DNA of 64,000 bases. It comes from Piscinibacter caeni (lineage in GTDB: Bacteria; Pseudomonadota; Gammaproteobacteria; Burkholderiales; Burkholderiaceae_C). The DNA lies in the NCBI GenBank assembly GCA_003265685.1, contig QJOU01000018.1, positions 42,083 through 106,082 on the forward strand. The letters run 5' to 3'. The notes under the pieces were generated by a model. That model saw only the letters and a list, made by a program, of their open reading frames with translations, made no database searches and had not been told where the DNA came from. Made by a program: the position numbers and the translations under genes. Below are positions 61,156 to 64,000 of this stretch, piece by piece; positions within the stretch are counted from its first letter, which is position 1; the number at the start of each line of letters is the position of its first letter.

Positions 61156-61382
61156 CTCGGCAGCGGACCGAACGTCAGGTAGCAGGCCACGGCCAGGCGG
61201 GGATGGCAGAAAGACTCTCGCGCGAACGCGACTTCCGCTGCAGCATAGGCCTCGTCGAGCGTCATTTTCGGCTTCGCCCGGCCCAGCAGCGTGGCGTACT
61301 GATCCAACCAGGCAGCACGCGGAGGCATGGGCTGACGTGCCCAATAGGCAGCATGCTCGGCTTCATCGGCGAGTGGTGGCAT
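61152..61382 (-). CDS. Small hypothetical protein
   Basis: 76 residues starting MPPLADEAEHAAYWARQPMP, then KMTLDEAYAAAEVAFARESF and a final CYLTFGPLPS. The codon use and the MTLDEAY motif suggest a real gene, but the family is not recognised. ATG 61382 has AGGAG eight bases upstream, better than the upstream TTG. Confidence 0.5.
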   Translation of the reverse strand: MPPLADEAEHAAYWARQPMPPRAAWLDQYATLLGRAKPKMTLDEAYAAAEVAFARESFCHPRLAVACYLTFGPLPS

Positions 61383-61761
61383 TGGCAAGGCTCCTGCAGC
61401 GGGATCGAAGTCCGGACGGCCATGGTATCCCGAACGGCACCTGAAGCATTGGGTCAGGGCCAGGTCTTCTTGCAGATGGACCGGCTCACTTCATCGTCGG
61501 CGATCCAGCGTTTCACAGCGCATTGCGGCGGCCGTTCCCAATCAAGTGTCACGGTGGTTTGGCGTTCTCGGACAGTTCTTTCCAGTCGGGATACCCAAGC
61601 GGGGCTTCAGCCGGCGTTACCAACTTTCCACATCCGGTTTGGCACATCGTTTCACCCATCCGACCGTGGTAGAGCACAATCAAGCCGCAATTGTCACTAG
61701 GCAACTTGCTGCAGTTCGGCGTTGGCGGGCTGCGTGTGGTTGAACATTCAAAGGTAATTCC
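61383..61761. other. Upstream region of H-NS copy 2
   Basis: 379 bp with rising AT content near the H-NS start; probably the H-NS promoter. No repeat with the upstream of H-NS copy 1 was found by eye. Confidence 0.35.
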
Positions 61762-62193
61762 ATGAAAAGCTACTCTGCCTTGAAGGCGCAGATCGATAAG
61801 CTCGAGAAGCAGGCCACTGCCATGCGCCAGAAGGAAATCAAGAAGGTCGTAGCCGAACTCAAGAAGACGATCGCCGACTACGAGCTCACGGCCGCCGATC
61901 TCGGCCTCTCCGGTAGCCCACGCAAGTCACTTGGCCGCAGGCCTGGGCGCACTCGCACTACTGCTGCTGGAGTAGCGAAGTACCGCAACCCGCAAACTGG
62001 CGACACGTGGACCGGTCGCGGCCGTCCGCCAGCCTGGATTCTCGGAGCGACTAACCGCGACAGCTTTCTGATCGATTCCAGCGGCAGTGGCCCCAAGCGC
62101 CCCACCAAGACAGCCGCCAAAAAGTCGAGGGGTTCGCGGAGGAAGACTGGCGGGCGAAAGAGCACCTCTTCCGCGGCCGCAGCCGGAGCCTGA
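61762..62193 (+). CDS. H-NS family nucleoid protein (copy 2)
   Basis: 143 residues, the same length as copy 1 and very similar: coiled coil MKSYSALKAQIDKLEKQATA, core KYRNPQTGDTWTGRGRPPAW and a basic Ser/Lys-rich tail. The central ADLGLSG-RKS linker is shared with copy 1; the tails differ most. It bounds the right side of the island and points away from copy 1. ATG 61762. Two copies can form mixed oligomers, or the second may be a backup silencer. Confidence 0.92.
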   Translation: MKSYSALKAQIDKLEKQATAMRQKEIKKVVAELKKTIADYELTAADLGLSGSPRKSLGRRPGRTRTTAAGVAKYRNPQTGDTWTGRGRPPAWILGATNRDSFLIDSSGSGPKRPTKTAAKKSRGSRRKTGGRKSTSSAAAAGA

Positions 62194-62282
62194 GGCACCG
62201 ACCTTGTGCTGAGATCCGGTGGATCAATCATGGCCGGCATCCGATGCAGGTCGGCTGGCAATCAAGCAGAGGAGCGCGGTCG

Positions 62283-62657
62283 ATGCAATATCGGGCAGTG
62301 CCAGTAGTCTTGAAGTTCGTCGCCCTGTTTGCGCTGGTATGCCTTTGCCAAGTTGCATCGGCCGAAACGGTGCAGGTCAAGTACCACGGTCCCGTTGCGT
62401 TGGACTCATTCGCGTGCGTGGACGTCCGCGAAAGCAGCGATGTCACGCGAGTCTGTCACGATGCTGCCGAGCGATACATGCTCATCCGCTTGAAGGCGAC
62501 CTACTACCACTACTGCGAGATCGACGCGAAGACGATGCAGGGTCTGCAGGCTGCGAAGTCGAAGCGGGAGTTCTTTGAGGCCAACATTCGAGGCACGGGA
62601 AGCGATGGCCCGTTCGACTGCCGAACCCACCCGATCCCAAAGAAGTACCGGCTATAG
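62283..62657 (+). CDS. Exported KTSC-domain protein
   Basis: 124 residues from ATG 62283. A signal peptide (VVLKFVALFALVCLCQVASA) is followed by VQVKYHGPVALDSFACVDVR, SDVTRVCHDAAERYMLIRLK and ATYYHYCEID, typical of KTSC proteins. Several cysteines may be paired in the periplasm. No function is known. An in-frame ATG at 62244 gives a longer n-region, and I prefer the shorter form. Confidence 0.75.
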   Translation: MQYRAVPVVLKFVALFALVCLCQVASAETVQVKYHGPVALDSFACVDVRESSDVTRVCHDAAERYMLIRLKATYYHYCEIDAKTMQGLQAAKSKREFFEANIRGTGSDGPFDCRTHPIPKKYRL

Positions 62658-63075
62658 ACTGCCTGCTTCACGCATCCCCGAGCTGTCGCTGTGCAGCGTT
62701 CTCGGTCAGTCGAGCCCCGAACACGAACTCACGCTGACCGGCATCAAGCAGTCACTGGGCAAGTCGACTGCGCTGAGGACAAACGTCGGCGATGTGAATC
62801 AGTGCGATCGGCCGGCCCGCGATGCCGGCCACTACGCGACTCCTGTGACCGCTTGTCGCCCACCCGAACTTGCGCGACCGACCCGAACCTGCTCGTCAGG
62901 TTTTTCCAGAGCTGTCCGACGCTCGGATCGACCACTTGTGCGCTTCGCCGCCTCGAAGCAGTCGTTCGTGAGCCGTATCGCCATCTGCCGTGGCGGGTTC
63001 GGCACGCCGAAGCCGATCTCCAAGGGACGGCGCTTGCAGGTCGTCTCCAACCCGCTTCACTTCACAGAGTCATCG
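62658..63075. other. No gene recognised
   Basis: 418 bp with only broken frames, including a possible but unidentifiable remnant near 62870-62960. The SRPBCC gene promoter should be in its right part. Confidence 0.3.
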
Positions 63076-63579
63076 ATGAACTCCATCCTTCGCCAGTCCG
63101 CCGGTGCGGCTTCCCTGCTCGCCGCCGCGAGCAGCTTCGCCGCAGGCAACCTCTCCGTCTCGCGCGAGACCATCGTCGAGCGTCCCCCGGCGACCGTCTG
63201 GAAGCTGGTCGGCAGCTTCGACGCCCTCGACGTCTGGTTGCCGCCAGTGCGCGGCAGTTCCTTCACAGGGGTATCCGGCCAGCCTGGGGCGATCCGCGTG
63301 CTCGACCTGGGCAACAACGCCAGCGTCACCGAGAAGTTGCTCAGCTACAGCGCCGCACACCATCGCTACAGCTACGCCTTCGTGAACTCGCCCTTGCCGG
63401 TGAAGAATTACGTCGCGACGATCGAACTGCATCCCGCCGCGGGGGGGAAGACGCTGGTCAAGTGGACGTCGACCTTCGACGCGGCCGGTGCCCCGGACGC
63501 CAAGGCCAAGGAAGCCATCCAGGGCATCTACGACGCAGGCCTGACGCGGCTTGCCGCGATCTTCCGGCCGCAGCAGTGA
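63076..63579 (+). CDS. Exported SRPBCC-family protein
   Basis: 167 residues. A hydrophobic N-terminus (AAGASLLAAASSFAAG-like) suggests export, followed by the START/Bet v 1-like SRPBCC fold: SRETIVERPPATVWKLVGSF, LDVWLPPVRGSSFTGVSGQP, GAIRVLDLGNNASVTEKLLS and VATIELHPAAGGKTLVKWTS. This group binds hydrophobic ligands or acts as polyketide-cyclase-like proteins; the ligand here is unknown. ATG 63076 begins the leader. Confidence 0.82.
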   Translation: MNSILRQSAGAASLLAAASSFAAGNLSVSRETIVERPPATVWKLVGSFDALDVWLPPVRGSSFTGVSGQPGAIRVLDLGNNASVTEKLLSYSAAHHRYSYAFVNSPLPVKNYVATIELHPAAGGKTLVKWTSTFDAAGAPDAKAKEAIQGIYDAGLTRLAAIFRPQQ

Positions 63580-63613
63580 GCCTGTACCGGCGCCCGGAAG
63601 CCACACGAAGCCC

Positions 63614-63847
63614 ATGAAGTTCATCATCGTCTGTCGCGCCGTCCTGGACGGAGGCGCATCCGTGCGCCGTGCCTGGGCCTCCTGGCGTCGGAACCATCAA
63701 GTCAGGAGCAGCTACGCATCGCTGCGACGCCTCGACGAGGCCACGGTGCGCGACCTGGGCCTGGACTGCAGCGAACTGATGTCCGTCGCCGCCGAACTGC
63801 GCGGCGCCGCTGCACCGTCGCGGCAGCGCACGGTGCGGACCGCCTGA
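63614..63847 (+). CDS. DUF1127 (YjiS-like) small protein
   Basis: 77 residues. The C-terminal half, SSYASLRRLDEATVRDLGLD and CSELMSVAAELRG, is the DUF1127 pattern (L-x-x-L-D-D-x-x-L-x-D-x-G-x-x-R). Members are small basic proteins, some of which bind RNA or influence metabolism. ATG 63614, 34 bp after the SRPBCC stop. After it the last ~150 bp of the window show no supported gene. Confidence 0.75.
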   Translation: MKFIIVCRAVLDGGASVRRAWASWRRNHQVRSSYASLRRLDEATVRDLGLDCSELMSVAAELRGAAAPSRQRTVRTA

Positions 63848-64000
63848 CTCGCACCTATCGCTACTGCGGCCAGCCGGTGCATACCGACGTCGCGCAGGCG
63901 ACGACGCTGCCGATCCAGGCTGCCCGCGCCGGGCGGTCGGCGGCAGGCGCGATGCTCAAGATGCCGGCCGACACCGACTGAGTAACCGTCTTCCGAGTCA

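Noticed and set aside
1..64000. CRISPR arrays, tRNA and rRNA genes
   Set aside because: No regularly spaced direct repeats, and no cloverleaf or rRNA-like sequence was noticed on either strand.

Overview
The window is 64 kb of high-GC DNA that looks like a betaproteobacterial chromosome, most likely Burkholderiales. The pointers are a branched-chain amino-acid ABC operon, a Bug/TctC-type binding protein, DUF4148 and XapX proteins, H-NS proteins of the TWTGRGR type, and winged-helix/STAND regulators. There are no rRNA, tRNA or CRISPR arrays that I can see. The blocks at about 6.4-12.7 kb and 51.7-57.7 kb look visibly poorer in GC than their neighbours (judged by eye, not computed), which fits horizontal acquisition.

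Layout. 0-5.3 kb: an MFS transporter cut by the window edge, a cysteine synthase fused to glutaredoxin, a SagB/nitroreductase-like protein, then about 1.4 kb with no gene. 5.4-12.9 kb: a broken LysR gene, an IS66 remnant, and a complete Tn7-like core (tnsA, tnsB, tnsC, tniQ/tnsD). It is followed by a fragment of a DUF2384 antitoxin gene and an IS91 fragment. 13.7-17.4 kb: a secreted SMP-30-like propeller, a secreted alpha/beta hydrolase and a decayed IS256 transposase.

17.4-31.1 kb: small envelope and regulatory genes (two DUF4148 paralogues, a Rof-like antiterminator, a PagL-like lipid A deacylase), catalase, two large winged-helix/STAND regulators, an atypical LuxR-type regulator and an esterase homologue lacking its serine. 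31.1-42.5 kb: livGFHMJ-type operon, MFS exporter, an operon of isochorismatase-like hydrolase, XapX protein and YtcJ-like amidohydrolase, then LuxR- and LysR-type regulators. 42.5-48.7 kb: protoglobin remnant, two chloroperoxidase-like hydrolases (one without the nucleophile serine), a Bug protein and a third STAND regulator.

48.9-62.2 kb is a genomic island. It has a decayed tyrosine recombinase and a second recombinase fragment, and two closely similar H-NS genes in opposite orientation (51.4 and 61.8 kb). Between them lies the most interesting unit: a 1361-residue protein with a HigA-like HTH, a restriction-endonuclease-like module and a STAND-like body. It is divergent from a DUF4238 gene, and the two share a perfect 30-bp palindrome that carries a symmetrical promoter on both strands. 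The island also holds an orphan MbcA/ParS-type antitoxin and an SOS-controlled operon (LexA box, 80-residue protein, UmuD-like, UmuC). 62.2-64 kb returns to ordinary small genes (KTSC, SRPBCC, DUF1127).

How it fits together. The 22-48 kb region is an assembly of small-molecule uptake and hydrolysis genes, each next to its own regulator. Two stretches (6-17 kb and 49-62 kb) are mobile-element landing zones. The second carries candidate defence genes, DNA-damage tolerance and its own nucleoid silencers.
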